Shown: piece by piece, positions 9,533 through 20,398 of the stretch
Numbering within the stretch: the first letter of the stretch is position 1
Layout of the letters: every line of letters starts with the position of its first letter
Source of the DNA: Halomonas halocynthiae DSM 14573
Lineage (GTDB): Bacteria; Pseudomonadota; Gammaproteobacteria; Pseudomonadales; Halomonadaceae
Assembly (NCBI RefSeq): GCF_000425725.1
Contig: NZ_KE384439.1
Location: 95,309-159,308, forward strand
Length of the DNA: 64,000 bases
Direction of reading: 5' to 3'
The notes under the pieces: generated by a model
Seen by the model: only the letters and a program-made list of their open reading frames with translations
Database searches by the model: none
Told to the model about the DNA's origin: nothing
Program-made: the position numbers and the translations under genes

Positions 9533-10276
9533 ATGACAACTGAGCGTAGAGTTGCCCTGATCACTGGGGCCAGCCGTGGGATAGGCCAGGCCATCGCCCA
9601 TGAGCTGGGACGTCAAGGACGAATCGTCATTGGCACAGCCACCACCGACGCGGGTGCGGAGCGTATTAGTGATGATCTGAAGGCTCAGGGCATCGAAGGT
9701 GCGGGTCGCTGTCTTGATGTGACTGATCAAGAGAGCATTGATGCGCTGTTAACTTCAGTGACAGAAGAGTTTGGTGCGCCTACGATTTTGGTTAACAACG
9801 CGGGTGTGACGCGCGACAATCTCTTAATGCGCATGAAAGAAGATGAGTGGGATACCGTGCTGGACGCTAACCTCAAGTCTGTTTATCGCGTCAGCAAGGC
9901 GTGCTTGAGGGGCATGACACGCGCACGTTATGGGCGTATCGTGTCGATCAGTTCAGTGGTTGCTACCATGGGAAACATGGGGCAGGCAAACTATGCTGCG
10001 GCTAAAGCCGGCATGGAAGGTTTTTCCCGTGCATTAGCACGAGAAGTGGCATCGCGGGCCATTACCGTGAATGCGGTGGCACCTGGTTTTATTGCTACTG
10101 ACATGACTGAAGCATTGCCTGAAGCGCAGCGTGAAATGCTGCTCAAGCAGATTCCGTTGACGCGTCTGGGTCAGCCGCAGGAAATTGCCGCAGCGGTAGG
10201 TTTTCTGACAAGCGATGAAGCAGGCTATATTACTGGCGAGACATTGCATGTGAATGGCGGTATGAACATGCGTTGA
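9533..10276 (+). CDS. fabG: 3-oxoacyl-ACP reductase FabG
   Basis: NADPH-dependent reduction of beta-ketoacyl-ACP in fatty acid elongation. 247-aa short-chain dehydrogenase: cofactor motif TGASRGIG at 11-18, NNAG at 88-91, catalytic Ser141, Tyr154 and Lys158 in the YAAAK arrangement. The C-terminus ETLHVNGGMNMR is typical of true FabG. Located between fabD and acpP, 34 nt after fabD. Confidence 0.96.
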   Translation: MTTERRVALITGASRGIGQAIAHELGRQGRIVIGTATTDAGAERISDDLKAQGIEGAGRCLDVTDQESIDALLTSVTEEFGAPTILVNNAGVTRDNLLMRMKEDEWDTVLDANLKSVYRVSKACLRGMTRARYGRIVSISSVVATMGNMGQANYAAAKAGMEGFSRALAREVASRAITVNAVAPGFIATDMTEALPEAQREMLLKQIPLTRLGQPQEIAAAVGFLTSDEAGYITGETLHVNGGMNMR

Positions 10277-10286
10277 TGCCGTGCTT

Positions 10287-10304
10287 TGTGACAGTTGCGT
10301 CACA
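10287..10304. promoter_or_regulatory. Inverted repeat upstream of acpP
   Basis: TGTGAC, six bases, GTCACA: a perfect 6+6 palindrome between fabG and acpP, overlapping the -35 of a possible acpP promoter. It could be an operator or a small hairpin. The spacing is wrong for a CRP site. Confidence 0.4.
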
Positions 10305-10321
10305 TTGGCACGGTCTATAAA
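10295..10321 (+). promoter_or_regulatory. Possible acpP promoter
   Basis: TTGCGT (10295-10300), 15-nt spacer, TATAAA (10316-10321). Short spacing makes it modest, but acpP commonly has its own promoter because its protein is needed in large amounts. Confidence 0.35.
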
Positions 10322-10400
10322 CTTACCCGCAGCCTATGGCTTGTGGATCTGTAACGGCTGGTCATCTGAACGGCTAACGTGAACGAGTGGAGTACGTCTA

Positions 10401-10634
10401 ATGAGCACCATCGAAGAGCGCGTCAAGAAAGTTGTGGCTGAGCGCCTGAACGTCAAGGAAGATGATATTCAGAATACGTCTTCTTTTACCGAGGATCTGG
10501 GTGCAGATTCTCTGGACACCGTCGAGCTGGTGATGGCCCTCGAAGAGGAGTTTGACACCGAAATTCCCGACGAGGAGGCAGAGAAAATCACCACCGTTCA
10601 GGAAGCCATCGACTACGTCAATTCTCACCAGTAA
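10401..10634 (+). CDS. acpP: Acyl carrier protein
   Basis: Carries growing acyl chains on a phosphopantetheine arm attached to Ser37 in [10 protein letters not shown]. 77 aa, highly acidic and almost identical in pattern to E. coli AcpP ([19 protein letters not shown]). The arm is added by AcpS, encoded later in this window at 47012. AGTGGAG upstream serves as ribosome-binding site. Followed by a strong hairpin that should limit read-through into fabF. Confidence 0.97.
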   Translation: MSTIEERVKKVVAERLNVKEDDIQNTSSFTEDLGADSLDTVELVMALEEEFDTEIPDEEAEKITTVQEAIDYVNSHQ

Positions 10635-10685
10635 CGGCGTATGTCACCGCTTTCCCAAGCGTGTGCGGGATAAACGCTTCCCGTT

Positions 10686-10726
10686 AAGAGCCGTCCTGCA
10701 GTGCAGGGCGGCTCTTGTATTTTTAG
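10686..10726 (+). terminator. Strong hairpin with T-run between acpP and fabF
   Basis: 15-bp stem AAGAGCCGTCCTGCA / TGCAGGGCGGCTCTT (one G-T pair) with a one-base loop at 10701, followed by GTATTTTT. It acts as an intrinsic terminator or attenuator after acpP. Confidence 0.75.
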
Positions 10727-10775
10727 GGAACCAATAATCACCTTAGAACAATCCCACACTGGTGGATGGCTTGGG

Positions 10776-10781
10776 TATAAT
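10776..10781 (+). promoter_or_regulatory. TATAAT -10 element upstream of fabF
   Basis: Perfect -10 hexamer about 54 bp before the fabF start, right after the acpP terminator. No good -35 is visible at 16-18 nt, so the promoter would be weak or activator-dependent. Confidence 0.45.
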
Positions 10782-10834
10782 GCTGAAAAGGCCCTTCTGG
10801 GGTCATTCATCACTGCTAGTCTGGAGGAATGCTG

Positions 10835-12073
10835 ATGGCTCGTAGAAGGGTCGTAGTGACGGGCCTGGGCCTGGTTACGCCGCTGGGGAACACTGTCGAA
10901 GACTCGTGGAAGCAATTGGTCGCTGGGAAAAGCGGGATTGCTCCTATCGAAAGCTTTGATGTCAGTGGTTTCAATACGCGTTTTGGTGGTTCGGTTAAGA
11001 ACTTTGATATCGGAACTTACCTCAACCCCAAAGATGCCCGGAAGATGGACCTGTTCATCCAGTATGGTGTGGCAGCAGGTGCCCAGGCAATTAGTGATGC
11101 GGGAATTGAGTGTGATGAAAGCAATGCTCACCGTATTGGGGTAGCCATCGGTTCTGGTATCGGTGGGTTGCCGATGATCGAGCATAATCATAATGCCCTT
11201 ATCAAAGGGGGAGCTCGTCGTATTTCACCATTCTTTGTGCCGGGCTCGATTATTAATATGATTTCCGGAAACCTAGCGATTCAGCACGGGTTCCGGGGGC
11301 CTAATATTGCGATTACCACGGCGTGTACGACGGGAACGCATAATATCGGTTATAGCGCGCGGACCATTGCTTATGGCGATGCTGATGTGATGGTGTGCGG
11401 TGGGGCTGAAATGGCCACCACTCCACTGGGTTTGGGCGGTTTCTCTGCAGCGCGTGCGTTGTCTAGTCGTAACGATGATCCCGAGGCTGCCAGTCGCCCC
11501 TGGGACCGTGATCGTGATGGCTTTGTGCTGTCAGACGGCGCTGGGATCATGGTGTTGGAAGAATATGAGCACGCTAAAGCGCGTGGCGCACATATTTATG
11601 CCGAACTGACCGGCTTTGGAATGAGCGATGATGCCTTCCATATGACAGCGCCGCCGGAAGATGGACAAGGGGCGGCAGCCTCAATGAGCAATGCCATCAA
11701 TGATGCGGGAATCGCTCCGGCCGGCATCGATTACATCAATGCGCATGGCACATCTACCGCCGCTGGCGATCTGGCGGAAAGTCGAGCCGTCGAGAAGGTC
11801 ATGGGCGATGCAGCCAAGCAGGTGGCGGTTAGTTCTACTAAGTCGATGATTGGTCACTTGTTAGGTGCTGCCGGTGCAGTAGAAGCCGTATTCTGCGTAT
11901 TGGCTATTCGTGATCAAGTCGCGCCACCGACCATCAACCTGGATAACCCCCAGGAAGGCTGCAACCTGGACTATGTGCCTCATAGCGCTCGCCAGATGAA
12001 AATTGATGTTGCCCTGTCAAACTCCTTTGGCTTTGGCGGTACCAACGGAACGTTAATTTTCTCCAAAGTTTGA
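10835..12073 (+). CDS. fabF: 3-oxoacyl-ACP synthase II FabF
   Basis: Elongating condensing enzyme of fatty acid synthesis, 412 aa. Active-site Cys164 in [10 protein letters not shown], His304 in [11 protein letters not shown], Lys336 and His341 in [15 protein letters not shown] form the Cys-His-His triad plus lysine. The C-terminus [14 protein letters not shown] is the KAS hallmark. An ATG at 10829 abuts the GGAGG sequence (10823-10827), whereas ATG 10835 has proper spacing, so the latter is preferred. pabC follows after about 10 nt. Confidence 0.96.
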   Translation: MARRRVVVTGLGLVTPLGNTVEDSWKQLVAGKSGIAPIESFDVSGFNTRFGGSVKNFDIGTYLNPKDARKMDLFIQYGVAAGAQAISDAGIECDESNAHRIGVAIGSGIGGLPMIEHNHNALIKGGARRISPFFVPGSIINMISGNLAIQHGFRGPNIAITTACTTGTHNIGYSARTIAYGDADVMVCGGAEMATTPLGLGGFSAARALSSRNDDPEAASRPWDRDRDGFVLSDGAGIMVLEEYEHAKARGAHIYAELTGFGMSDDAFHMTAPPEDGQGAAASMSNAINDAGIAPAGIDYINAHGTSTAAGDLAESRAVEKVMGDAAKQVAVSSTKSMIGHLLGAAGAVEAVFCVLAIRDQVAPPTINLDNPQEGCNLDYVPHSARQMKIDVALSNSFGFGGTNGTLIFSKV

Positions 12074-12083
12074 GCAAACGTTG

Positions 12084-12955
12084 ATGCAAGCAGGGCAGGT
12101 GCAGGCGGAACAGCGGGTTCCTTTCGATGATCGCGGCCTTGCGTATGGCGACGGTCTGTTTGAGACCGTGCTGGTGCGTGATGGCAAGGCGCAGCTGTGG
12201 GATGAACACTTGTCTCGCCTTGAGCGCGGCGCTGAGGCTTTGTGTTTAGCAATGCCGCCGAGAGCCACACTTGATGCCCTGCCTGAGCGATGTGGTGCTG
12301 GCTTGAGTGTGCTCAAGCTGATCGTGACTCGCGGTAGCGGTGGCCGAGGTTACCGGCTGCCGGCCATCGCCTCGCCTCGGCTGCGCTGGCAAGCGCAGCC
12401 TTTTACTCCATCTTCTCAGCGTTGGCAGGGCGTGCGAGTGCGTCACTGTGAGTTGCGTTTGGGGCTTCAACCACGTTTGGCTGGCGTTAAGCACCTCAAC
12501 CGTTTGGAAAATGTGCTGGCACGCAGCGAGTGGCAGGATGATGAAATAGCAGAAGGCCTGTTATGTGACAGTGAGGGGCGTTTGACCGAGGCCACGGCAA
12601 TGAACCTGATATGGTACCGCCGCGGGCGTTGGGAAACTCCTGCGCTTTTGCACTGTGGTGTGGCTGGTACGCTTCGTGCCGCACTTTTGCAGGAAACCGG
12701 GCTAGACGGCTCTCAGCTAACGCCGCTGGTTGAGGTTGAGGCCAAGCCGGGTATTTTGGCTGAAGTGGACGCCCTATGCCTGATCAACTCGGTGCAAGGC
12801 GTATGGCCGGTGCTCCAGCTTGATTCGGCCTATGGTTCTGTTCAGCATTGCTGGAAACTAAATGACCACCATCTGGCATTGCAACGTTTGGCTCATCCGT
12901 TTCTGGGGTACCCAGTAGCGGATACCAATGGATATTTTGTTAATGAGAGTGAGAG

Positions 12956-12959
<4 letters not shown>
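12084..12959 (+). CDS. pabC: Aminodeoxychorismate lyase PabC
   Basis: PLP enzyme that releases p-aminobenzoate for folate synthesis, 291 aa, fold type IV (branched-chain aminotransferase family). Signs: DRGLAYGDGLFETVLV at 16-31, PLP lysine Lys136 in GVKHLNRLENVLAR, and LTEATAMNLIWYRRG. The lysine-HLNRLE motif separates PabC from D-amino acid aminotransferases. A TTG lies immediately before the chosen ATG. Its stop overlaps the mltG start (ATGATG), indicating coupling. Confidence 0.93.
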
Positions 12960-15629
<2,670 letters not shown>

Positions 15630-15694
15630 CGTTTGCTCTGATCTCCAGCGTGTCGTGCTACGCCCACTTTTACTGTTCGTCTTTTTACCGTTGT

Positions 15695-15730
15695 TCTGCT
15701 CAGTTCCGCCGAGCAGAATTATCATTCGCC
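15695..15730 (+). terminator. Weak hairpin between holB and the TatD gene
   Basis: TCTGCTC, 9-nt loop, GAGCAGA (15711-15717), followed a little downstream by a short T stretch. Only a 7-bp stem, so weak. Confidence 0.25.
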
Positions 15731-15749
15731 TTTTTGACGTTGCCTTGCC

Positions 15750-16577
15750 ATGTTTGTTGACTCGCACTGCCATCTTGATCGTCTTGATCCGCGCACCCAT
15801 AGCGGTGATGTTGCTGTCGCCCTTGACGCAGCTCGCGCCCGCGATGTACGCCAGTTTCTGGCCATTGCTGTTACCCTGGAAGACGTACCTAGTATTGCGG
15901 CGCTTGCTCGCGAACACAGTGACGTGGTGATTTCCTCAGGCATGCACCCACTGCATACACCTGAGCAAGAGCCAGATGTTGAAACCATCATGGCGTATGC
16001 TGAGACTTATGGTGCGGTGGCTATTGGGGAAACGGGGCTAGACTTTCACTACGACCAAGTCGCCCCAGCACAGCAGACAGAGCGCTTTCGTCGACATCTG
16101 ATTGCCGCCACAGAGCTGGAGCTACCCGTTATCGTGCATACTCGGGAAGCCAAGGAAGACACGCTGGCGCTGATTCGTGAACATGTAAACCCAAAGATTG
16201 GCGGTGTGCTGCACTGTTTTACTGAAGATATCGACATGGCGCGACAAGCTGTTGCTCTCGGGTTTTACATTTCTCTCTCTGGCATCGTGACGTTTCGTAA
16301 TGCTAACGCGTTGCGCGAAGTGGCCCGTTGCGTTCCTCTCGACCGATTACTGATTGAAACCGATAGCCCCTACCTAGCACCCGTACCGCATCGCGGTAAG
16401 CCTAATGAGCCGGCCTGGGTGGTGGAAGTGGCTGAGTGTATTGCGGCTGAGCGGGGTATTAGCGTTGCAGAGGTAGCGATGCAGACAACGGCTAATTTCT
16501 ATCACTTGTTTCGCGCTGCCGCACCAGAAGTTTCTGACGAAGTCCGAGGCATACTTGGCCGAGCGGGGCTGGTCTGA
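15750..16577 (+). CDS. ycfH: TatD-family metal-dependent hydrolase (YcfH-like)
   Basis: Predicted 3'-5' DNase or amidohydrolase-fold nuclease, 275 aa. Metal ligands: His6 and His8 in SHCHLD, Glu in AIGETGLDFHYD, His in PVIVHTREA, His in GGVLHCFTED and Asp in LIETDSPYLAPVPHRGKPNEP. The last motif is diagnostic of TatD proteins. The position after holB matches YcfH in enterobacteria. Family members act on DNA ends and oxidative damage; the exact role here is not known. Confidence 0.9.
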   Translation: MFVDSHCHLDRLDPRTHSGDVAVALDAARARDVRQFLAIAVTLEDVPSIAALAREHSDVVISSGMHPLHTPEQEPDVETIMAYAETYGAVAIGETGLDFHYDQVAPAQQTERFRRHLIAATELELPVIVHTREAKEDTLALIREHVNPKIGGVLHCFTEDIDMARQAVALGFYISLSGIVTFRNANALREVARCVPLDRLLIETDSPYLAPVPHRGKPNEPAWVVEVAECIAAERGISVAEVAMQTTANFYHLFRAAAPEVSDEVRGILGRAGLV

Positions 16578-16651
16578 TGTGCTGGTTAGGGGCGAAACGG
16601 ACAAGAAAGAGGCAGATACAATGCCTTTCACTTTGCTGATGAAACGGGTTT

Positions 16652-17239
16652 ATGAATCTTGACACGATGGTGGCGGGTATTGGCCCTGCAGGGAAAATAC
16701 CGCCAGTAGACAGTTGGGCGCCTAGCCAAGGTGGCGACATGGATTTGCTTATCACGCTTGATGGGCAATGGATCCATGAAGGACGAGCGATCGAACGCGC
16801 AGCGCTGGTGCGTCTGTTGGCCCGAATTTTACGCCGTGAAGATGATGGGCATTATTATTTGGTAACGCCCCAGGAAAAGCAGCGTATTCGCGTAGAAGAC
16901 CACCCCTTTATTATTGTTGATGCCGATAAGGGAATTGACGGGCAGTCTGGTCAAGACTGGTGGCTGACCACGCAATACGGCGATCGTATTCGGTTGGGTG
17001 ATGAGCACAGGTTATGTGTGACAGAGATGCCCAATGGAGACCCTGTGCCCGAAGTTGCTGTGCGGTTTGGCATGTCGGCTAGGCTGGGGCGCAACGTTTT
17101 TTACCGCTTAGTCGAACAGGCTGAACCAATAAAAGATCCTCTGATTCAGCATCAGCATCAGCATCAGCATCAGTGGCAGTGGGTTCTTGCTAGCGGCGGT
17201 ATCAATCACCCACTTGGATACCTTGACGAAGCGCCATGA
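16652..17239 (+). CDS. DUF1285 domain protein
   Basis: 195-aa protein of unknown biochemical function, conserved in gammaproteobacteria. The core PPVDSWAPSQGGDMDLLI, DGQWIHEGRAIERAALVRLLARILRREDDGHYYLVTP and VEDHPFIIVDAD is the DUF1285 pattern; a solved family fold is beta-rich. Near the C-terminus lies an unusual QHQHQHQHQWQW stretch encoded by a (CAGCAT)n hexanucleotide repeat at 17148-17171. Its stop overlaps the helicase start (ATGA at 17236), so the two genes are translationally coupled. Confidence 0.82.
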   Translation: MNLDTMVAGIGPAGKIPPVDSWAPSQGGDMDLLITLDGQWIHEGRAIERAALVRLLARILRREDDGHYYLVTPQEKQRIRVEDHPFIIVDADKGIDGQSGQDWWLTTQYGDRIRLGDEHRLCVTEMPNGDPVPEVAVRFGMSARLGRNVFYRLVEQAEPIKDPLIQHQHQHQHQWQWVLASGGINHPLGYLDEAP

Positions 17240-19410
17240 AACTGACGCTTGAACAGCAGGCTGTGGTAGCGCACCGTGCAGGCCATGCCCGCGTTGCGGC
17301 GGTGGCCGGTGCGGGTAAGACCACCACTATGGTGGCGCGGGTGCTGCACCTGCTGGAACAAGGTATGTCGCCGCGCCGTATTTTGGTGCTGATGTTCAAC
17401 CGTTCGGCTCGGGAAGACTTTCAGGCGCGTTTAGCCAGCATGGCACCGCCGGGGCAACCGCTTCCCGATGTGCGCACTTTTCATTCCTTAGGGCATCGGT
17501 TAACGGCGAGTCTGACGCGATGGGGTGTGTTGGCTCCCCGGCAGTTGCTAAATGCTGACTGGCAGGTGCAGCGCCTGTTGCGTCAGGCGACCCAGCTGGC
17601 ATTGCAAGACAGTCAGGATGCCTCAGAACACGCCTTTGATGATGAGCGCTTAGAAGCGCTGGCGCAGTTTTGCGGGCTGGTAAAAGCTGAAATGGCTGAT
17701 CCCATTGAACTCTATGAACGGCTCGACTTTGGTGAGAATACACAGCATTTCGTTGCGGCTTTTGACAAAGCCGAGCAGCTGCTGGCCGACCAAGGGCTGA
17801 TGACCTGGTCTGACCTGCTTTATCGTCCACTACGGGCGCTGGAGGCAGATGCTGAGTTGCGTGGCCGAGTTCAGGGGTTTCTTGATCACGTCATTATCGA
17901 CGAATATCAGGACATTAACCTAGCCCAGCAACGCTTATTAGCTGTTTTAGCCGATGATAAGGCAGCAGTGATGGCGGTAGGTGATGCTAACCAGTGTATC
18001 TATGAGTGGCGTGGTGCGCGCCCTGACGCCATGCTCGATACGTTTAGTCGCGTCTTTGGTGAGGCGGTGGACTATCCGCTGTCTACTACGTTTCGTCATG
18101 GTCATGCGTTGGCGTTAGCCGCCAACCACGCCATTGATGCCAACCGATGTCGACCCGATCAGTTGTGTCTGGCCGCGCCAAACAATCCTGATACTCAGCT
18201 TGTGTTGGACAGAGGCAATCGCGGTATGCTGCGCAGCCTGGCGCAATGGCAGCATCAAGGGCGCCGTCTTGAAGAAGCGTGCTTGCTGGTACGTAGCTGG
18301 GCGCTATCGGTACCGCTGCAGTTGGCGCTCTTGCGCGAAGGTATTCCGTTTCGACTGGTACGTGAAGACCGCTTTGTGTTTCGGCTGCCGTTAGTTCAGG
18401 CACTGGCGGGTTATTTGATGCTGGCACGGGACAGCAGCCTGCTGCGTGATGCGGGTCACGTGTTATCGCTACTCTCTCAGCCCACGCCTTTTGTGGCTCG
18501 CGACCGGCTAGCGGCGTTGGCAGCACGGCTGGCTGACACCCAGCGCTGGCCAAGTCGCCAAGACCCTCTGCTGGGAGGTATCAAGCCGTTTCAGCAACGA
18601 ACACTGAAGAAGCGCTGGATGCTGCTGTGTGAACTGCCTAGTAAGTCGGCGGTTTCACCTGCAGAGTTGCTTGCCTTGGTGATTGAGCGTGTCGATGCTG
18701 AAAAAGTGCTCAAACGGGCAGCCGCGCGACGAGACAAAGGTGAAGAAGATGTGCGCCTGCTGGATGTGTTGATAGAGCAAGCCGGTGAGGTAGCGAGCCT
18801 GGATGATTTTATCGAATTGCTCAGCCGCCCCGTGGAAAGCAAGGAGCATGGTGTACTGATTACCACTGTACACGGTGCCAAAGGACTGGAATGGCCACTG
18901 GTGGTATTGGCCGGTGTTAACGAAGAAGACTTTCCTTATTACACGCGTGATAATCCACCGGACCCTGCTCGGCTGGAAGAAGAGCGTCGGTTGTTTTACG
19001 TCGCGATTACCCGTGCAAAGGAGCAGTTGACGCTGCTTGATGATGGGGGAGCGCATCGCTCCAGTCGTTTTTTACTGGAAATGGCTTGGCAGGATAGTCA
19101 GGCTGTGGCAAAACGCTTGACTGGTGTCGTATCGAGTCAGCCGTTGAGTGTGACGAATCCTGGGTTGGTTAATCGTTACCTTACGCGGCTTGGCATCGAA
19201 GGCTTTGCTGTTGGTGGTGCCTCAGTGCCATCACAACCGCTGGCTGACACGTATTATCAGGTTGGGCAGCGGCTGACACACGCTATCTTTGGGCAGGGTG
19301 ACATTACTATTGTTGAAGGTGACCCAGCTAACCCGGTGATCGAAGTGGTGTTTCGTGGCGGCGGCACCCGGCGGCTGGTGGCTAATCTGGCGCCAATTAC
19401 TGTGTTATGA
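17236..19410 (+). CDS. UvrD/Rep-family ATP-dependent DNA helicase
   Basis: Superfamily 1A 3'-5' helicase, 724 aa, related to UvrD, Rep and PcrA but distinct from both housekeeping paralogues. Motifs: Q motif LTLEQQAVV, motif I AVAGAGKTTTM (23-33), Ia VLMFNRSAREDF, II IIDEYQDIN, III GDANQCIYEWRGA, V VHGAKGLEWPLV and VI VAITRAKEQL. The C-terminal 100 residues hold a small domain (GQRLTHAIFGQGDITIVEG) resembling the UvrD/PcrA C-terminal tudor-like region that contacts RNA polymerase. Coupled to the DUF1285 gene, whose product could be a partner; that is inference. Confidence 0.9.
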   Translation: MKLTLEQQAVVAHRAGHARVAAVAGAGKTTTMVARVLHLLEQGMSPRRILVLMFNRSAREDFQARLASMAPPGQPLPDVRTFHSLGHRLTASLTRWGVLAPRQLLNADWQVQRLLRQATQLALQDSQDASEHAFDDERLEALAQFCGLVKAEMADPIELYERLDFGENTQHFVAAFDKAEQLLADQGLMTWSDLLYRPLRALEADAELRGRVQGFLDHVIIDEYQDINLAQQRLLAVLADDKAAVMAVGDANQCIYEWRGARPDAMLDTFSRVFGEAVDYPLSTTFRHGHALALAANHAIDANRCRPDQLCLAAPNNPDTQLVLDRGNRGMLRSLAQWQHQGRRLEEACLLVRSWALSVPLQLALLREGIPFRLVREDRFVFRLPLVQALAGYLMLARDSSLLRDAGHVLSLLSQPTPFVARDRLAALAARLADTQRWPSRQDPLLGGIKPFQQRTLKKRWMLLCELPSKSAVSPAELLALVIERVDAEKVLKRAAARRDKGEEDVRLLDVLIEQAGEVASLDDFIELLSRPVESKEHGVLITTVHGAKGLEWPLVVLAGVNEEDFPYYTRDNPPDPARLEEERRLFYVAITRAKEQLTLLDDGGAHRSSRFLLEMAWQDSQAVAKRLTGVVSSQPLSVTNPGLVNRYLTRLGIEGFAVGGASVPSQPLADTYYQVGQRLTHAIFGQGDITIVEGDPANPVIEVVFRGGGTRRLVANLAPITVL

Positions 19411-19460
19411 CAGATGTTACGACATAGGCTGAATAAAAAACTGAACAGCAGGAAATACCG

Positions 19461-20306
19461 ATGCCCCAGCAACTATTGATTGACAGTGTCACGCTAAAGC
19501 AAGCATTGGAAAGTGCCCACCCGCCGTTGGTGCTGGATTGTCGAGCTCGGCTGGGGGATGCTGATGCAGGCACAATGTTATGGCGAGAAGGGGGCCTCCC
19601 GACAAGCCGACCTATTAATCTTGATCGGGATTTGGCCTCGGCACCGAGTGGCGGGGGGCGTCACCCGCTGCCAGAGCCGCAGAGCTTTATTGCGACACTG
19701 CAATCTCTGGGCGTGACACCGGAGCGCGCCGTGGTGGTGTACGACGATATGGGCGGGCAGATGGCGGCAGCTCGTGCCTGGTGGATGTTGACTTGCTGGG
19801 CTGGGCACCCAGAGGTGTACCTGCTGGATGGTGGCATTGATGCCTGGCAGCAAGCGGGTGGTGTGCTGGTGGCGGGCGATGAAGCTAGTGGTTTAGACAG
19901 CGAAATGTCGCGCTCTGCCTGGCAGCCACGTTTTGATAGCAGCCAGATTGTTGATGCTCGTCAAGTTGGCGCGAGCAACGCGTTGAAAGTTGATGCGCGT
20001 AGTTATGAGCGCTTTCGTGGTGACGCAGAGCCTATTGATCCAGTGGCGGGGCATATACCTGGCGCGATATGTCGGCCGGGTGGTGAGAATCTCGACAGCG
20101 GGCGCTTCAAATCGGCCGAGCGCTTATCACAAGAGCTGCCTGATGCGGATGACATCATTGCTTACTGTGGCTCTGGCGTTAGTGCCTGTCAGACTATCGC
20201 TGCTTATGCAGTCGCAGGTAAACCCTTGCCACGGCTATACGTTGGCTCTTGGAGTGACTGGGTGAGTGATCCCCAGAGACCCGTAGTGACGGGCGATAGC
20301 GAATGA
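19461..20306 (+). CDS. sseA: 3-mercaptopyruvate-type sulfurtransferase (two rhodanese domains)
   Basis: Transfers sulfur to thiol or cyanide acceptors, 281 aa, two rhodanese domains. The N-terminal domain is inactive; the C-terminal one has active-site Cys236 in YCGSGVSACQ. The loop CGSGV resembles 3-mercaptopyruvate sulfurtransferases more than thiosulfate types. AGGAAA lies upstream of the ATG. Followed by a strong terminator. Confidence 0.88.
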   Translation: MPQQLLIDSVTLKQALESAHPPLVLDCRARLGDADAGTMLWREGGLPTSRPINLDRDLASAPSGGGRHPLPEPQSFIATLQSLGVTPERAVVVYDDMGGQMAAARAWWMLTCWAGHPEVYLLDGGIDAWQQAGGVLVAGDEASGLDSEMSRSAWQPRFDSSQIVDARQVGASNALKVDARSYERFRGDAEPIDPVAGHIPGAICRPGGENLDSGRFKSAERLSQELPDADDIIAYCGSGVSACQTIAAYAVAGKPLPRLYVGSWSDWVSDPQRPVVTGDSE

Positions 20307-20333
20307 AAAATCCCCACCGAGGTGGGGGTTTTT
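20306..20333. terminator. Bidirectional intrinsic terminator
   Basis: AAAAA, CCCCACC, 2-nt loop, GGTGGGG, GTTTTT. With A-run and T-run on the two sides it can serve both the sulfurtransferase gene and the converging ETF dehydrogenase gene. Confidence 0.85.
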
Positions 20334-20398
20334 GCTGACTGACGTTAACCCTAAGGTGGTGAAAACGACCGAGACAAAACAGCACTAATTGGTTCGTT

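Noticed and set aside
10287..10304. CRP site in TGTGAC-N6-GTCACA
   Set aside because: CRP needs TGTGA-N6-TCACA; here the inner spacing is eight.
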